From contig NZ_JXQV01000005.1 of the NCBI RefSeq assembly GCF_000834635.1, positions 62,001 through 126,000 on the forward strand: a DNA stretch of 64,000 nt, given 5' to 3'. The notes under the pieces are model-generated. The model saw only the letters and a program-made list of their open reading frames with translations. It made no database searches and was not told the DNA's origin. The translations under genes and the position numbers were made by a program. Each line of letters opens with the position of its first letter. Position 1 is the first letter of the stretch. Shown in pieces: positions 16,915 to 26,842 of this stretch. This DNA comes from Agrobacterium tumefaciens (GTDB lineage Bacteria; Pseudomonadota; Alphaproteobacteria; Rhizobiales; Rhizobiaceae).

Positions 16915-17469
16915 GTGACGGAAGAAGCAGACATACCCACTGCTCCCACTGCAAGAATGCTGACATGGGTGCGCAACTCCACCATTTACCGGCTGGAGCG
17001 GCGCATGATGACCGAGCGGCAGTTGTTTGATGCCATCACTCGCAAAGCAAAACAGAAATTCGAAGACATCAGTCCCGAACAGATCGAAGCGCTGGGCCAC
17101 GTGGCCGTAAAATTCGCCTATGACATCAAAGCGCTGGATGACGTTGCCTATGCCGAAATCGCGACACGCTCAGCCATACGCGGGGGAAAATCCCGCAGGG
17201 CTATAGCCCAGAAACTCAAGATGAAAGGTGTTGCGCCTGATATAACCGAGCAGGCCCTCGTTGACACCGACGATCTCTATTCAGCCCTCATCATGGCACG
17301 CAAGCGCCGCTTCGGCCCCTTCCGCAGTGAGGAAGCCGATCAAAAAAGGATGAACAAGGAAATCTCGGCATTTGCCCGAAACGGTTACAGCTTTGAAATC
17401 GCAAGTCGGGTTTACAGAATGAGTGCGGATGAAGCCGAAGCCATCCTCGATGGCCAACAGGCCCTTTAA
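16915..17469 (+). CDS. recX: Regulatory protein RecX
   Basis: Modulator that binds RecA filaments. The 184 residues show the three-helix repeats of RecX: LTWV..TIYRLERRMMTERQLFDAI, the middle YDIKALDDVAYAEIATRSAIRGGKSRRAIAQKLKMKGV, and the C-terminal part with AFARNGYSFEIASRV. Start is GTG 16915, after AGGACA. It lies 64 bp after the cyclase gene on the same strand, and its stop is 3 bp from the stop of the convergent cytochrome gene. recA is not in the window. Confidence 0.88.
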   Translation: MTEEADIPTAPTARMLTWVRNSTIYRLERRMMTERQLFDAITRKAKQKFEDISPEQIEALGHVAVKFAYDIKALDDVAYAEIATRSAIRGGKSRRAIAQKLKMKGVAPDITEQALVDTDDLYSALIMARKRRFGPFRSEEADQKRMNKEISAFARNGYSFEIASRVYRMSADEAEAILDGQQAL

Positions 17470-17472
17470 TGT

Positions 17473-17862
17473 TTACTGCGGAGCGGGCACTGTTTTCATG
17501 TAGGCGATGAGATCGTTAATCTCATCCTCGCTCCAAAGGCCGAAGAACCGCATGGACGTGCCCGGCACGAGTTTCTTTGGACTATAGAGAAATGCTCGTA
17601 GATTATCCTCCGTCCAGACCATTCCTTTCGCCCCGGCATCCTTCATCGCGGCAGAGTAGTTGTAGTCAGCGACTGAACCGGCCGGTCGTCCCACGACACC
17701 CATTAGATGAGGACCCATGCGTGTGCGTGGGTTGTCGATAATGTGGCAGGCGGAACACTTGCTGAATGACCGCTCACCTCTGGCGGGATCACCTTCCGAA
17801 TATGCAATGGTGATGGACAATAAAACCAAAACACCAGACAGGCATGCGCGTATCATCACCAT
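17473..17862 (-). CDS. Class I cytochrome c (c550/c2 type)
   Basis: 129-residue periplasmic electron carrier: signal peptide (to about residue 22), heme-binding CSACH (C36, C39, H40) and likely axial Met104 in GTSMRFFG. MGPHLMGVVGRPAGS is the conserved loop of small cytochromes c of Rhizobiales. The start could be ATG 17862 or ATG 17856; neither has a strong ribosome site. Electron partners are not encoded nearby. Confidence 0.92.
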   Translation of the reverse strand: MVMIRACLSGVLVLLSITIAYSEGDPARGERSFSKCSACHIIDNPRTRMGPHLMGVVGRPAGSVADYNYSAAMKDAGAKGMVWTEDNLRAFLYSPKKLVPGTSMRFFGLWSEDEINDLIAYMKTVPAPQ

Positions 17863-17888
17863 CTAACCAAAACTCCGCTTTTTAAACC

Positions 17889-17922
17889 AAAACGCCCTTT
17901 TCATCATACGATGAAAAGGGCG
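17889..17922 (-). terminator. Intrinsic terminator after the DUF992 gene
   Basis: A perfect 13-bp inverted repeat CGCCCTTTTCATC / GATGAAAAGGGCG with loop ATAC is followed on the minus strand by TTTTGG. It lies 35 bp past the DUF992 stop and ends just before the cytochrome start, so it isolates the two genes. Confidence 0.85.
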
Positions 17923-17956
17923 CGATGTTGTATGCGTCAGATTGACTTTATAAGGA

Positions 17957-18487
17957 TCAACCGTTGATCGGCGTCAGCGTGACAGATGTGCCGGTCGCCG
18001 CAAGATTGAGGCCGACCTGACCAGTTACGCTGATGGTCTGGAGCTGGATGGAACCAGCTGTGCCGCCAACCAGAACGTTGGCACCAACGCCCAGACCCAG
18101 CGTGGCTTCAGCTGTGGCGCCCTGATAGAGACCGCCTAGCGAGCCGCGATGATATCCGGCTGTCGGGGCGAAGACTGCCCATACGAGTTTACCCTGGGTC
18201 GTGAAACCTAGATCGACGCCCATCTTGCGAATGGCACCGCTGTAGTGGTCTGTGCGACGAGCACCCATGGTCGACTGGAATGTGCAATCGAGTTCCTTGG
18301 ACGAACCGATGACATAGCCAACGCCGCCGCCCACTTCGCAGGTCAGATAGCCGATTTTGACGCCGTTACGGTCGTCCTGATCCTGCACCACAGGTGCAGA
18401 ATAGGTCATATCGGCAGCGATTGCGCTTGCAGTTCCACCGAGGCCCAGTGTCATTGCGGCGAAAGTTACGGCTAAAGCCTTTTTCAT
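17957..18487 (-). CDS. Exported DUF992 family protein
   Basis: 176 residues with a signal peptide (MKKALAVTFAAMTLGLGGTASAIA-A). The mature protein is Gly-rich and matches DUF992, a family common in Rhizobiales: GYLTCEVGGGVGYVIGSSKEL then CTF, and a glycine-rich second half typical of a small beta protein. ATG 18487 is chosen because AGGAGA lies just upstream; the longer open frame adds 18 lysine-rich residues without a signal sequence. Function is unknown; periplasmic or outer-membrane location is likely. Confidence 0.85.
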   Translation of the reverse strand: MKKALAVTFAAMTLGLGGTASAIAADMTYSAPVVQDQDDRNGVKIGYLTCEVGGGVGYVIGSSKELDCTFQSTMGARRTDHYSGAIRKMGVDLGFTTQGKLVWAVFAPTAGYHRGSLGGLYQGATAEATLGLGVGANVLVGGTAGSIQLQTISVTGQVGLNLAATGTSVTLTPING

Positions 18488-18656
18488 TCTTTTTTTCTCC
18501 TGTTTGATCTTCTTATGTCCGCAGCAGCCCCGCGTACCCAATTCGGATCACGAATGGCAACGTCATAACGTTTGTTCCGCAAAAACGATCCATTTAAGGC
18601 ATCAATCGCGTCTCACGGTGCCAGAGATAGTCTCGATAGTTATATAAGATGCTTTC

Positions 18657-20087
18657 TCAGTCCCGCTTGTAGTCATCCTGCAAACGGATGATGTCATCGT
18701 CTCCAAAATAGGACCCAGTCTGGATCTCAATGATCTCCAGAGGAATTTTTCCATCATTGGCCAAACGGTGTTGTGCGCCGATCGGAATGTAGATGGACTG
18801 GTTTTCCGTCAACAGCTGCGTCGTGTCTCCAAGCGTTACCGTTGCCGTGCCACGGACAATGATCCAGTGTTCCGACCGGTGATAATGCTGCTGCAGTGAA
18901 ATCTTATGGCCAGGCTCCACCTTGAGATGACTGACGCGGTAACGCGCACCGGAATCGGTCTGCTCGATGTGCCCCCATGGACGATAGGCGCGCCGGTGTA
19001 TTTCGGTCTTGCGCGCGTGATCGCTCTCTTTCAACGTCTCGACCAGACCTTTAACGCTTTGCACCCTGTCCTTCGGCATAACCAGAACGGCGTCCTTGGT
19101 GGCCACGACCATTAGATCCTTTGCGCCGACCACGGTCGTCAGAAGGCTGTTGGAGTGAATGAGGCATCCCTCCGAATCGATGAATATGCCCTGACCTTCA
19201 ACTGCATTGCCGTTTTCCTGCTTGTCGGCGATTTCCCAAATCGCATCCCAGCTGCCGATATCCGACCAGCGGAAATGCCCGCGCACGACGGCCATCCGCT
19301 TCGTGTTTTCGATCACAGCATAATCAATGGAGTTCTTGGGCGAGGCTTCGAAGCTTTCCTTATCCAGCCTGACGAAACCAAGGTCGCTCTTGAAGGTCTC
19401 CACGGAGCGCGTCACCGCCTCCAGAATCTCGGGAGCATGGGCGGCAAGCTCCGTAATCATCACATCTGATCTGAACAGAAAGTTTCCAGAGTTCCAGAGA
19501 TAGCCCTTCTCGACATAGGAGATGGCTGTCTCCTCATCGGGCTTTTCAACGAAGGCCTCAACCATGCACAGATCTTCATTGCCATCGATGGGCTGGCCGG
19601 GATTGATGTAGCCGTAAGAGGTGCGAGGCTCCGTCGGCGTAAGGCCGAAAACGACAATATTGCCCTGTTCCGCCGCCTCAGCACCCAGCCTGACGGCATC
19701 TGTGAACTTGTCATTGTCGAGAACCACGTGGTCCGCAGCCAATGCAAGAACGAGGGAGCCCGGCTCGCGTTTTTCCGCAAGCACTGCGGCCGCGGCCATG
19801 GCGGCGGCACTGTCACGGCGGGCCGGTTCCAGCACGACAGTGGCGGGAATATTCACCTCTTCTGCCTGCCGGAGTGCAAAGAAGCGGAAATCTTCGTTGG
19901 TGATGACATATGGCTCGTCGTAGACCGTCTCGTCGCTGACACGCATCAGCGTCTGTTGGTAGGTCGAGAATTCGCCAACCAATGGCTGAAACTGTTTTGG
20001 CAACTGGTCCCGCGAAACCGGCCACAAACGCGATCCAGCCCCGCCTGCCAGAAGTACGGGGATAATTCTTCTGTTTTGTGCGCTCAC
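18657..20087 (-). CDS. manC: Mannose-1-phosphate guanylyltransferase/mannose-6-phosphate isomerase
   Basis: Makes GDP-mannose for polysaccharides or LPS. The 476 residues have an N-terminal nucleotidyltransferase (LLAGGAGSRLWPVSRDQLPK signature, then EKPDEETA and GHFRWSDIGSWDA) and a C-terminal type II PMI cupin (about 350-470; GHKISLQQHYHRSEHWIIV). The start is GTG 20087, with GAAAGGG seven bases upstream; a TTG five codons earlier is less likely. Succinoglycan contains no mannose, so this gene probably serves another glycan. It is divergent from the malic enzyme gene. Confidence 0.93.
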   Translation of the reverse strand: MSAQNRRIIPVLLAGGAGSRLWPVSRDQLPKQFQPLVGEFSTYQQTLMRVSDETVYDEPYVITNEDFRFFALRQAEEVNIPATVVLEPARRDSAAAMAAAAVLAEKREPGSLVLALAADHVVLDNDKFTDAVRLGAEAAEQGNIVVFGLTPTEPRTSYGYINPGQPIDGNEDLCMVEAFVEKPDEETAISYVEKGYLWNSGNFLFRSDVMITELAAHAPEILEAVTRSVETFKSDLGFVRLDKESFEASPKNSIDYAVIENTKRMAVVRGHFRWSDIGSWDAIWEIADKQENGNAVEGQGIFIDSEGCLIHSNSLLTTVVGAKDLMVVATKDAVLVMPKDRVQSVKGLVETLKESDHARKTEIHRRAYRPWGHIEQTDSGARYRVSHLKVEPGHKISLQQHYHRSEHWIIVRGTATVTLGDTTQLLTENQSIYIPIGAQHRLANDGKIPLEIIEIQTGSYFGDDDIIRLQDDYKRD

Positions 20088-20316
20088 GTCATGCCCTTTC
20101 AAATTCCAATGCTTTATCTCGTAACGGCCGTAAGCAAAACATGTGTGGGCGCCATTGCCAAGGTCGCATTCTCACAACCATGTCCTGCATCGCTTCTGCC
20201 ATTTGCACCAAGCCGTCTGATGACGAACGACGACAACCCGCTGTGGTTCCGATCAATCCGGAACGGCTAATCGATTGAAGTGTTCGACGCCTGCATGAAT
20301 CTGTCGTTTTACAACA

Positions 20317-20332
20317 TTGAATCCCGGTTCAA
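20317..20332. repeat. Inverted repeat next to the malic-enzyme promoter
   Basis: TTGAA-TCCCGG-TTCAA, with 5-bp arms and a 6-bp centre, ends three bases before the candidate -35 element. The position suits an operator, but no regulator is assigned. Confidence 0.35.
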
Positions 20333-20335
20333 GGC

Positions 20336-20363
20336 TTGGCACTCCCTTCGATATTACCATAAC
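20336..20363 (+). promoter_or_regulatory. Candidate promoter of the malic enzyme gene
   Basis: TTGGCA (20336-20341, 5 of 6 to consensus), a 16-nt spacer and CATAAC (20358-20363, 4 of 6) lie 40 bp before the start codon. Found by eye. Confidence 0.4.
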
Positions 20364-20403
20364 TACGTCCAGAATTTTAAAATCAACGAATTAGGGTGGG
20401 GAC

Positions 20404-22689
20404 ATGCCAGACAAAACCAACTCCGCGACGGGCAAAACATCTGTGACAGATCAGGAGGCTCTGGACTTCCACTCGCAGGGCAGACCGGGAAAGCTGGAGA
20501 TAACGCCTACCAAACCGATGGCGACCCAGCGCGACCTTTCGCTCGCCTATTCTCCGGGCGTCGCGGTTCCCGTCAAGGCAATCGCTGAAAACCCCGATCT
20601 GGCCTATGATTACACCACACGTGGAAACATGGTCGCCGTCATTTCCAACGGAACCGCGATTTTGGGTCTCGGCAACCTGGGCGCGCTCGCCTCAAAGCCC
20701 GTGATGGAAGGCAAGTCGGTTCTGTTCAAGCGCTTCGCAGATGTCGATTCTATCGATCTCGAGGTCGATACGGAAAATGCCGACGAATTCATCAACTGCG
20801 TGCGCTATCTGGGCCCGTCATTCGGCGGCATCAATCTGGAAGATATCAAGGCGCCGGAATGTTTCATCATTGAAAGCCGCCTGCGCGAAATCATGGATAT
20901 TCCCGTTTTCCACGATGACCAGCATGGCACGGCCATCATTGCAGCAGCCGGCCTTATCAACGCAATCGAACTGACGGGCCGCGATTTCAAGACCACGAAA
21001 CTTGTCTGCAATGGCGCAGGCGCTGCAGCAATCGCATGTATGGACCTGATCAAGGCCATGGGTTTCAACCCTGCCAATATCACGCTCTGTGATACGAAGG
21101 GCGTAATCTATCAGGGTCGCACCGAGGGAATGAACCAGTGGAAATCCGCCCACGCCGCCAAAACTGACAGTCGCACGCTCGCTGAGGCCATGAAAGGTGC
21201 AGACGTCGTATTCGGTCTTTCCCAGAAGGGCGCCTTCAGCGAAGACATGATCCGGTCCATGGCGCCAAGGCCGATTATTTTCGCCATGGCAAACCCTGAC
21301 CCTGAAATCACACCGGAAGAGGTTGCGCGTATCCGTGATGACGCGATCATGGCGACAGGGCGCTCCGACTATCCCAATCAGGTCAACAACGTTCTTGGCT
21401 TCCCCTATATCTTCCGCGGCGCGCTGGATGTGCGCGCCAGCCAGATCAACGATGCCATGAAGATCGCAGCCGCAAAGGCGCTGGCAGACCTTGCCCGCGA
21501 AGATGTGCCTGATGATGTGGCGGCAGCGTATCAGGGTGTGCGCCCCCGTTTCGGGGCCCAATACATCATCCCCGTTCCATTCGACCCGCGTCTGATTTCG
21601 GCGATTCCTGTGGCTGTGGCGCGTGCTGCCATGGAAACGGGCGTTGCCCGCAAGGGAATAGCCGATCTTGACGCCTATGCTCGTGAGCTTTCCGCTCGTC
21701 GCGATCCGATGGCATCGACCACCCAGCGGCTTTATGAACGTGTCCGCCGGTCGCCCAAGCGCGTCGTGTTTGCCGAGGCTGAAGAAGAGCAGGTCATGCG
21801 TGCGGCCATCTCCTTCACGGCGCAGGGTCTCGGCACGGCAATCCTTCTTGGCCGTGATGATATCATACGGGCAAACGCCGAACGTGCGGGCATCGATCTT
21901 GACCGGCCGACGATCCAGATCACCAATGCCCGGCTGTCCGAGCGGGTCGATGTGTACATTGATTATCTCTACGCGCGCTTGCAGCGCCAAGGTTACCTGC
22001 TTCGGGACGTCCAGCGCCTCGTTCACAATGACCGCAACCATTTCGCTGCCTGCATGGTGGCGATGGGCGACGCCGATGCCATGGTCACCGGCACGACGCG
22101 CAACTATTCCACCGCGCTTGAAGATGTGCGCCGTTGCATCAATACCAAGCCCGGCCACCGCGTGATCGGGGTTTCGCTGGTCGTTTCGCGAAATCGCACC
22201 GTCTTTGTCGCGGATACCGCCGTTCACGACATGCCGTCAGCGGAAGATCTGGCCGATATCGCCGTAGAGGCCGCTGGCCTTGCCCGCCGTTTCGGTTATG
22301 AGCCACGCGTGGCCATGCTGGCCTATTCCACCTTCGGACATCCGCTCGGTGAGCGCTCCGAGAAGGTTCGCGAAGCTGTGCGGATTCTCGACAAGCGCAA
22401 CGTCAATTTCGAAGTCGATGGCGAAATGGCCGCGGACGTGGCCCTGAATTACCAGAAAATGCAGAGCCAGTACCCCTTCTCCGGCCTTTCGGGCCCGGCC
22501 AATGTGCTTGTGATGCCAGCAATTCACTCGGCCTCCATATCGACCAAGATGTTGCAGGAACTGGGCGGCGCAACGGTTATCGGCCCTCTTCTCGTCGGGC
22601 TCGACAAATCCGTGCAGATCACGGCGATGGGCGCAAAGGACAGCGACATTGTCAACATGGCTGCCATCGCGGCTTATAATGCTGGCTGA
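20404..22689 (+). CDS. maeB: NADP-dependent malic enzyme with phosphotransacetylase-like C-terminal domain
   Basis: Decarboxylates malate to pyruvate, making NAD(P)H. Residues about 20-430 are the malic enzyme part ([15 protein letters not shown], then [17 protein letters not shown] and the nucleotide-binding [15 protein letters not shown]). Residues about 440-761 resemble phosphotransacetylase, a fusion known from rhizobial DME/TME enzymes; in those the C-terminal part has no transacetylase activity and affects oligomerisation and regulation. The 761-residue length fits both paralogues, so NAD versus NADP preference cannot be settled here. ATG 20404 follows GGTGGGGAC. Confidence 0.93.
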   Translation: MPDKTNSATGKTSVTDQEALDFHSQGRPGKLEITPTKPMATQRDLSLAYSPGVAVPVKAIAENPDLAYDYTTRGNMVAVISNGTAILGLGNLGALASKPVMEGKSVLFKRFADVDSIDLEVDTENADEFINCVRYLGPSFGGINLEDIKAPECFIIESRLREIMDIPVFHDDQHGTAIIAAAGLINAIELTGRDFKTTKLVCNGAGAAAIACMDLIKAMGFNPANITLCDTKGVIYQGRTEGMNQWKSAHAAKTDSRTLAEAMKGADVVFGLSQKGAFSEDMIRSMAPRPIIFAMANPDPEITPEEVARIRDDAIMATGRSDYPNQVNNVLGFPYIFRGALDVRASQINDAMKIAAAKALADLAREDVPDDVAAAYQGVRPRFGAQYIIPVPFDPRLISAIPVAVARAAMETGVARKGIADLDAYARELSARRDPMASTTQRLYERVRRSPKRVVFAEAEEEQVMRAAISFTAQGLGTAILLGRDDIIRANAERAGIDLDRPTIQITNARLSERVDVYIDYLYARLQRQGYLLRDVQRLVHNDRNHFAACMVAMGDADAMVTGTTRNYSTALEDVRRCINTKPGHRVIGVSLVVSRNRTVFVADTAVHDMPSAEDLADIAVEAAGLARRFGYEPRVAMLAYSTFGHPLGERSEKVREAVRILDKRNVNFEVDGEMAADVALNYQKMQSQYPFSGLSGPANVLVMPAIHSASISTKMLQELGGATVIGPLLVGLDKSVQITAMGAKDSDIVNMAAIAAYNAG

Positions 22690-22694
22690 TAAGC

Positions 22695-22722
22695 ATGGCG
22701 CCCCCTCAAACCGGGGCGCCAT
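22695..22722 (+). terminator. Terminator after the malic enzyme gene
   Basis: A perfect 10-bp stem ATGGCGCCCC / GGGGCGCCAT with an 8-nt loop begins 5 bp after the stop codon and is followed by CTTCTTCC. Confidence 0.75.
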
Positions 22723-22866
22723 CTTCTTCCCACAGCGACCCCGCGCACCAACCAAATATTATTCTGTAGTGCGGCATAGCTTCATGGTTCCGCCACATAG
22801 TTCGGATTTGACACCGCGATCAGCCCGGCGCACTAGATTGCCACGAGGCATCAAAACGGACAGGGC

Positions 22867-24432
22867 ATGCACATATATGAGAAACAGGCAGGCACAAGGA
22901 CAACTGTGAAAACAGCCGGGACACTGAAACGCCTGTTAAATGCCCTTGTCGAAAAGCCCAATGCAGTCATTGCGCTTTTTGGTGCATATTTTCTGCTCCA
23001 GATCGTCATACGCCAGTTTACCCCTGCCACATTGCGGGTCGATGAGGCCCAGCAGGTGCTTTTTGCGCAATGGCTTGCTCTCGGCTACGATGCCCAGCCT
23101 CCCCTTTATAACTGGTATCAGCAGGCAATCTTCGCGCTGTTCGGCATGTCGATGTGGACGATTGCCTTCGCGAAAAACCTCATTCTGTTCCTGACCTTCG
23201 CCGTTTACATTAAAACCGCTGAACTGGTGCTCGAGAACAAGCGCTTTGTGGTCGTTTCCGCTCTCGCGCTTTTCATCATCCCGCAGGTCTTCTGGCAGGC
23301 GCAGCGCGATCTGACGCACACTGCGATGCTGATGCTGACCTTCGTGTCACTGATTTATTGCAGCATCAGACTGATAAAGAGCCCCACGGTTGCCGGTTAC
23401 GTTCTTGTTGGAGTGATCGCGGGTCTTGGAATGCTCTCGAAATACAATTTCGCCTTGGCTCTGCCTGCTCTGCTGGCCGCTGTTTGGTTTCACCCACAGG
23501 GTCGTGAACGTCTGTTGGACAAGCGCTTCGCGCTGACAGTTCTCGCGAGTACGCTTGTATTTCTGCCCCATCTTTTCTGGTTGATGGATAACCTTGTTTT
23601 TGCCTCAGAAGTCACCCTTAAGCGGATGGCTGAAGACGCGCCCGAAAGCCGCTTTTTGCAGATCGCTCGCGGCCTTGCACGCTTCATCTCAGGCTCGCTG
23701 GTCATCATCGCCATACCAGCATTACTGCTTTGGCTCGGGACGCGCGCGGAAAAGAAGCTTCCAAAACAGGCACAAAGTGTCTGGTTTCGCTTTTTCCTCC
23801 ACTATTTCATTGCCATAGCCGCATTGATGACGATCGTCATCTTGATGACGACGATGACCGAGCTGCGGGACAGGTGGCTGCTACCGTTGCTGATGCCCGC
23901 GCCCATTCTGGCGGCACTTTATCTTGAGCGTTACCTTGCTGACCCCCAGCGTTTCGTTGCCAGGTTCTTGCCAATTCCCCTCATAGCGATGGCGATTATT
24001 CCCGTCGCATTGCTCCTGGCGCACCCCCTGATGGCGGCGCTGGGGCGCACCTCCAATTCAAACTACGACTGGAAAGCTTTCGAGCGTCAGATCGTCGATA
24101 CCGAAAAACTCTCTCCATCCGTCATCGTGACGCCCAACTGGCCGGCGGGCGGAAATCTGCGCTTTGTTTTCAGCGATGTGCCTGTCGCGACCACAACCTA
24201 TGACGACTACGATCCGCCATTCACGATTTCCGATGAGCATCCGGCGCTTCTCGTTTGGGTGGGCGACGACAACCAACTTTCGCCACTCTCGACATGGATC
24301 GAGGAGCAGTTGAAGGCCAAGGTCAGGGTTGTGCCGATTTCGAGCCTCGATTTGCCTTTCTATTACCCAGTGAAAGACAAGACGATGCGCTTCAAATATG
24401 CCGTGGTTCGGCTTTCCGATATCGAGCGATAG
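22867..24432 (+). CDS. GT39/ArnT-like membrane glycosyltransferase
   Basis: 521-residue polytopic membrane protein (about 10-12 helices) of the PMT_2/ArnT group, which moves a sugar from a polyprenyl-phosphate donor to lipid A, protein or glycan outside the membrane. After the first helix, the loop LRVDEAQQVLFAQWLALGYD then AQPPLYNWYQ carries the conserved acidic catalytic pair and QPPLY motif. A soluble C-terminal tail (about 395-521) lies in the periplasm. Two starts are possible: ATG 22867 or GTG 22906, the latter with a better-spaced AAGGA. Acceptor and donor sugars are unknown. Confidence 0.82.
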   Translation: MHIYEKQAGTRTTVKTAGTLKRLLNALVEKPNAVIALFGAYFLLQIVIRQFTPATLRVDEAQQVLFAQWLALGYDAQPPLYNWYQQAIFALFGMSMWTIAFAKNLILFLTFAVYIKTAELVLENKRFVVVSALALFIIPQVFWQAQRDLTHTAMLMLTFVSLIYCSIRLIKSPTVAGYVLVGVIAGLGMLSKYNFALALPALLAAVWFHPQGRERLLDKRFALTVLASTLVFLPHLFWLMDNLVFASEVTLKRMAEDAPESRFLQIARGLARFISGSLVIIAIPALLLWLGTRAEKKLPKQAQSVWFRFFLHYFIAIAALMTIVILMTTMTELRDRWLLPLLMPAPILAALYLERYLADPQRFVARFLPIPLIAMAIIPVALLLAHPLMAALGRTSNSNYDWKAFERQIVDTEKLSPSVIVTPNWPAGGNLRFVFSDVPVATTTYDDYDPPFTISDEHPALLVWVGDDNQLSPLSTWIEEQLKAKVRVVPISSLDLPFYYPVKDKTMRFKYAVVRLSDIER

Positions 24433-24521
24433 GCAAAGTCTCACTGCATTACGCTTGTCGCTCTGTCGACAGTTTGCATTTAACTTGCTATCTCCATCCT
24501 ATCAACTCTCGGGATGCTTGG

Positions 24522-25775
24522 ATGAACTCTTCAGAAAAATGCGATGTTCTCGTCATCGGCACGGGCATCATCGGTGCCATGTCGGCCTTGTATCTGCAGA
24601 ATGCGGGCAAGAGCGTCACGTTTCTTGAGCGCGGTGAGATTGCGCGAGGCGCAAGTTCCGGCAATGCGGGCATTCTTGCCTTTCCTGAGATCATTCCAAT
24701 CCCCGCACCCGGGATCATGAGAAAAGCGCCGAAGTGGCTGATGGACCCCCTTGGCCCGTTGAGCGTACCGCCTGCTTACGCATTGAAAATCATGCCCTGG
24801 CTCTGGCGCTTTTGGCAGGCCAGTTCTCCGCGCAAGTTCCAGCATGGCCTTGCTGTCCAGAAAAACATGATGCGCCTAGCTGCCAGCGAAATGCAGGCAG
24901 TGGCCGCGATGCCCGAACTGGCCCATCACATCACCAATACCGGTACGCTGGATCTCTACGACACGAAGGCAAGCTTTGATGCGGCCCAAAAAGATTGGGA
25001 CGAGAAAGAACGCGCCGGGATTTCCTTCTCCCGGATTGGCAGAGCAGACATTGATCGCCTGCAATCGGGTCTCGCGCCGCAATTTCAGCATGCCGTGTTT
25101 ACACCGGCAGGTTTGCAGGTTGGCGATCCCTATGAGTTTACGAAGTCGATTGCCGATCTGGTCATCTCGCGTGGTGCTGCCCTTCGCAAAGGCGAGGCCG
25201 TTCGCGTGGAGACCATCGGCGAAAGCACGATTGTAACGCTTTCCAACGGTGAGAAACTTGCCGCAGACAAGGTCGTGATCGCGTGCGGCGCATGGTCCAA
25301 ACCTCTTGCCGCGTCCCTAGGAAATCCGGTGCCGCTGGAAACCGAGCGTGGCTACAACACCACGCTTCCAGCGGGTTCGTTCAACCTCACGCGCCAGATT
25401 TATTTTAACGACCATGCATTCGTTGTCACGCCGCTTTCTTCCGGCATCCGCGTTGGCGGTGCCGTGGAGTTGGGCGGCCTAGAACTCCCCGCAAACTTCC
25501 GTCGCTCCGAGGCGATGCTGAAAAAGGCCGGGAAATTCCTGCCGGGTTTGAAAACCGAGGGCGGTCAACAATGGATGGGCTTCCGGCCATCCATGCCCGA
25601 TTGCCTTCCCGTTATCGGCACATCCCGTGCCAGCAGTTCCGTCATCTATGCCTTCGGCCACGGTCATCTGGGGCTAACGCAGTCTGCGGCAACGGCAAAG
25701 CTTGTGACCGAACTTGCAACAGGCGTGGAAACATCCATCTCCATCGACCCATTCCGCGCAAGTCGCTTTGCCTGA
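24522..25775 (+). CDS. FAD-dependent D-amino-acid dehydrogenase-like oxidoreductase (DadA/DAO family)
   Basis: 417 residues. The FAD-binding motif VIGTGIIGAMSALYLQNAG opens the protein (residues 9-28) and is followed by RGASSGNAGILAFPEIIPIP, typical of DadA-like enzymes. A C-terminal FAD contact GFRPSMPDCLPVIG and FGHGHLGLTQSAAT completes the fold. ATG 24522 follows a GGGA site; the open frame extends upstream inside the preceding gene but that part is unrelated. It probably oxidises a D-amino acid or other secondary amine and passes electrons to the respiratory chain. The last bases lie 10 bp before a terminator. Confidence 0.87.
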   Translation: MNSSEKCDVLVIGTGIIGAMSALYLQNAGKSVTFLERGEIARGASSGNAGILAFPEIIPIPAPGIMRKAPKWLMDPLGPLSVPPAYALKIMPWLWRFWQASSPRKFQHGLAVQKNMMRLAASEMQAVAAMPELAHHITNTGTLDLYDTKASFDAAQKDWDEKERAGISFSRIGRADIDRLQSGLAPQFQHAVFTPAGLQVGDPYEFTKSIADLVISRGAALRKGEAVRVETIGESTIVTLSNGEKLAADKVVIACGAWSKPLAASLGNPVPLETERGYNTTLPAGSFNLTRQIYFNDHAFVVTPLSSGIRVGGAVELGGLELPANFRRSEAMLKKAGKFLPGLKTEGGQQWMGFRPSMPDCLPVIGTSRASSSVIYAFGHGHLGLTQSAATAKLVTELATGVETSISIDPFRASRFA

Positions 25776-25785
25776 ACAAACACAA

Positions 25786-25812
25786 AAAGGCCCGCTCTCC
25801 GAACGGGCCTTT
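25786..25812. terminator. Bidirectional terminator
   Basis: AAAGGCCCG / CGGGCCTTT form a 9-bp stem with a 9-nt loop. On the minus strand it is followed by TTTTTGTG, on the plus strand by T-rich sequence. It separates the convergent flavoprotein and sugar-binding-protein genes. Confidence 0.82.
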
Positions 25813-25827
25813 CATAGGTTTTGATTA

Positions 25828-26775
25828 TCAGAACGGTGAGTCCGGGAAGTAGAAGCTCTCGGCATTTTCCTTCGTCACGAGTGTCGCGTCCAGGATATAG
25901 GTTCCGCGAACAGGAACCTGATCATAGAAGTTGGCGGCGGTGAGCTGCATTGCAGTGGCGACCATAGCTGGCGGATAAAGAACGTCGACGGGGATCATCT
26001 TGTCGCCATCCATGACTTTCTTGATCATATCCTTGGAACCGGCACCGGCAACGACATATTGAATGTCGGTGCGCTTCGCCTGCTCGATGGCCTGCAATAC
26101 GCCAACAGCCATATCGTCATCCTGGCACCAGACAACATCGATCTTGGGATACTTGGTCAGATAATCCTGCATGACCTTGAAGGCATCGTCGCGGTTCCAG
26201 TTGCCGAACTGGCGCTCAAGAATCTTTACCTTCGATCCGGCAATACCCTTGTCGAAGCCATCCTGACGCTGCTGGTCGATCGGAATCGGCAAGCCTCTGA
26301 TCACAACGACCTGCGCTTCAGGTGTGGTGTCTGCAATGTACTTGCCGGCGACTTCACCCAAAGCCGGGTTGTTGCCAGCAACATAGAGGTCACGAACAGT
26401 GTCGTCGTTGACGCTTGGCGCACGGTCCACCAGTGCAACGAACTTTCCATTGTCCTTCACCTGCTTAATAGCGTTGACCAACGGATCAGGGTCGGATGGC
26501 AGGATAACCAGAGCATCGATGCCCTGCGTCTCCAGATCCTGCACCGCATTTGCCTGGGTTGCAGCATCAGGCGATGTCTTGACGATGACATTCAGGCCGG
26601 GATGCTCCGCCATCAAAAGTTTCGCAACGCGCTCGGCATGGTAGACCACGCCAGACGTCCAGCCATGGTCGGCGGCTGGAATGGAAACACCGATCGTCAC
26701 CTTCTTGTCCTGCGCCTGCGCTCCTCCTGCCAGCGCCAAGAGCGCAACAGTCACTCCAAATAGTCTTTTTCGCAT
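25828..26775 (-). CDS. Sugar-binding protein of ribose-type ABC importer (RbsB family)
   Basis: 315-residue periplasmic protein of the SBP family 4/LacI-like fold: signal peptide (1-21, ending GGAQAQ), then KKVTIGVSIPAADHGWTSGV and ALVILPSDPDPLVNAIKQ, the hinge and ligand-contact regions of RbsB proteins, plus AQVVVIRGLPIPIDQQRQDGF. ATG 26775 follows GGGAGGAAGACAC. It is the last gene of an ATPase-permease-binding protein operon. The ligand is likely a pentose, hexose or polyol; not assignable. Confidence 0.9.
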   Translation of the reverse strand: MRKRLFGVTVALLALAGGAQAQDKKVTIGVSIPAADHGWTSGVVYHAERVAKLLMAEHPGLNVIVKTSPDAATQANAVQDLETQGIDALVILPSDPDPLVNAIKQVKDNGKFVALVDRAPSVNDDTVRDLYVAGNNPALGEVAGKYIADTTPEAQVVVIRGLPIPIDQQRQDGFDKGIAGSKVKILERQFGNWNRDDAFKVMQDYLTKYPKIDVVWCQDDDMAVGVLQAIEQAKRTDIQYVVAGAGSKDMIKKVMDGDKMIPVDVLYPPAMVATAMQLTAANFYDQVPVRGTYILDATLVTKENAESFYFPDSPF

Positions 26776-26842
26776 GTGTCTTCCTCCCACACAATTAAAG
26801 GTCTTGGTTTCCTCACCCGGGCGACCCGTAGACCCGGTAACT

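Larger units (their letters stand above)
20088..20403. other. 316-bp divergent control region manC / malic enzyme
   Basis: No credible coding frame is seen here. It must hold the promoters of both flanking genes. The part near the malic enzyme contains an inverted repeat (20317-20332) and a promoter-like pair (20336-20363), listed separately. Nothing recognisable was found in 20100-20310. Confidence 0.6.

Noticed and set aside
20818-22227. Open frame of 469 codons on the minus strand
   Set aside because: Antisense to the malic enzyme gene, with no domain or ribosome site.
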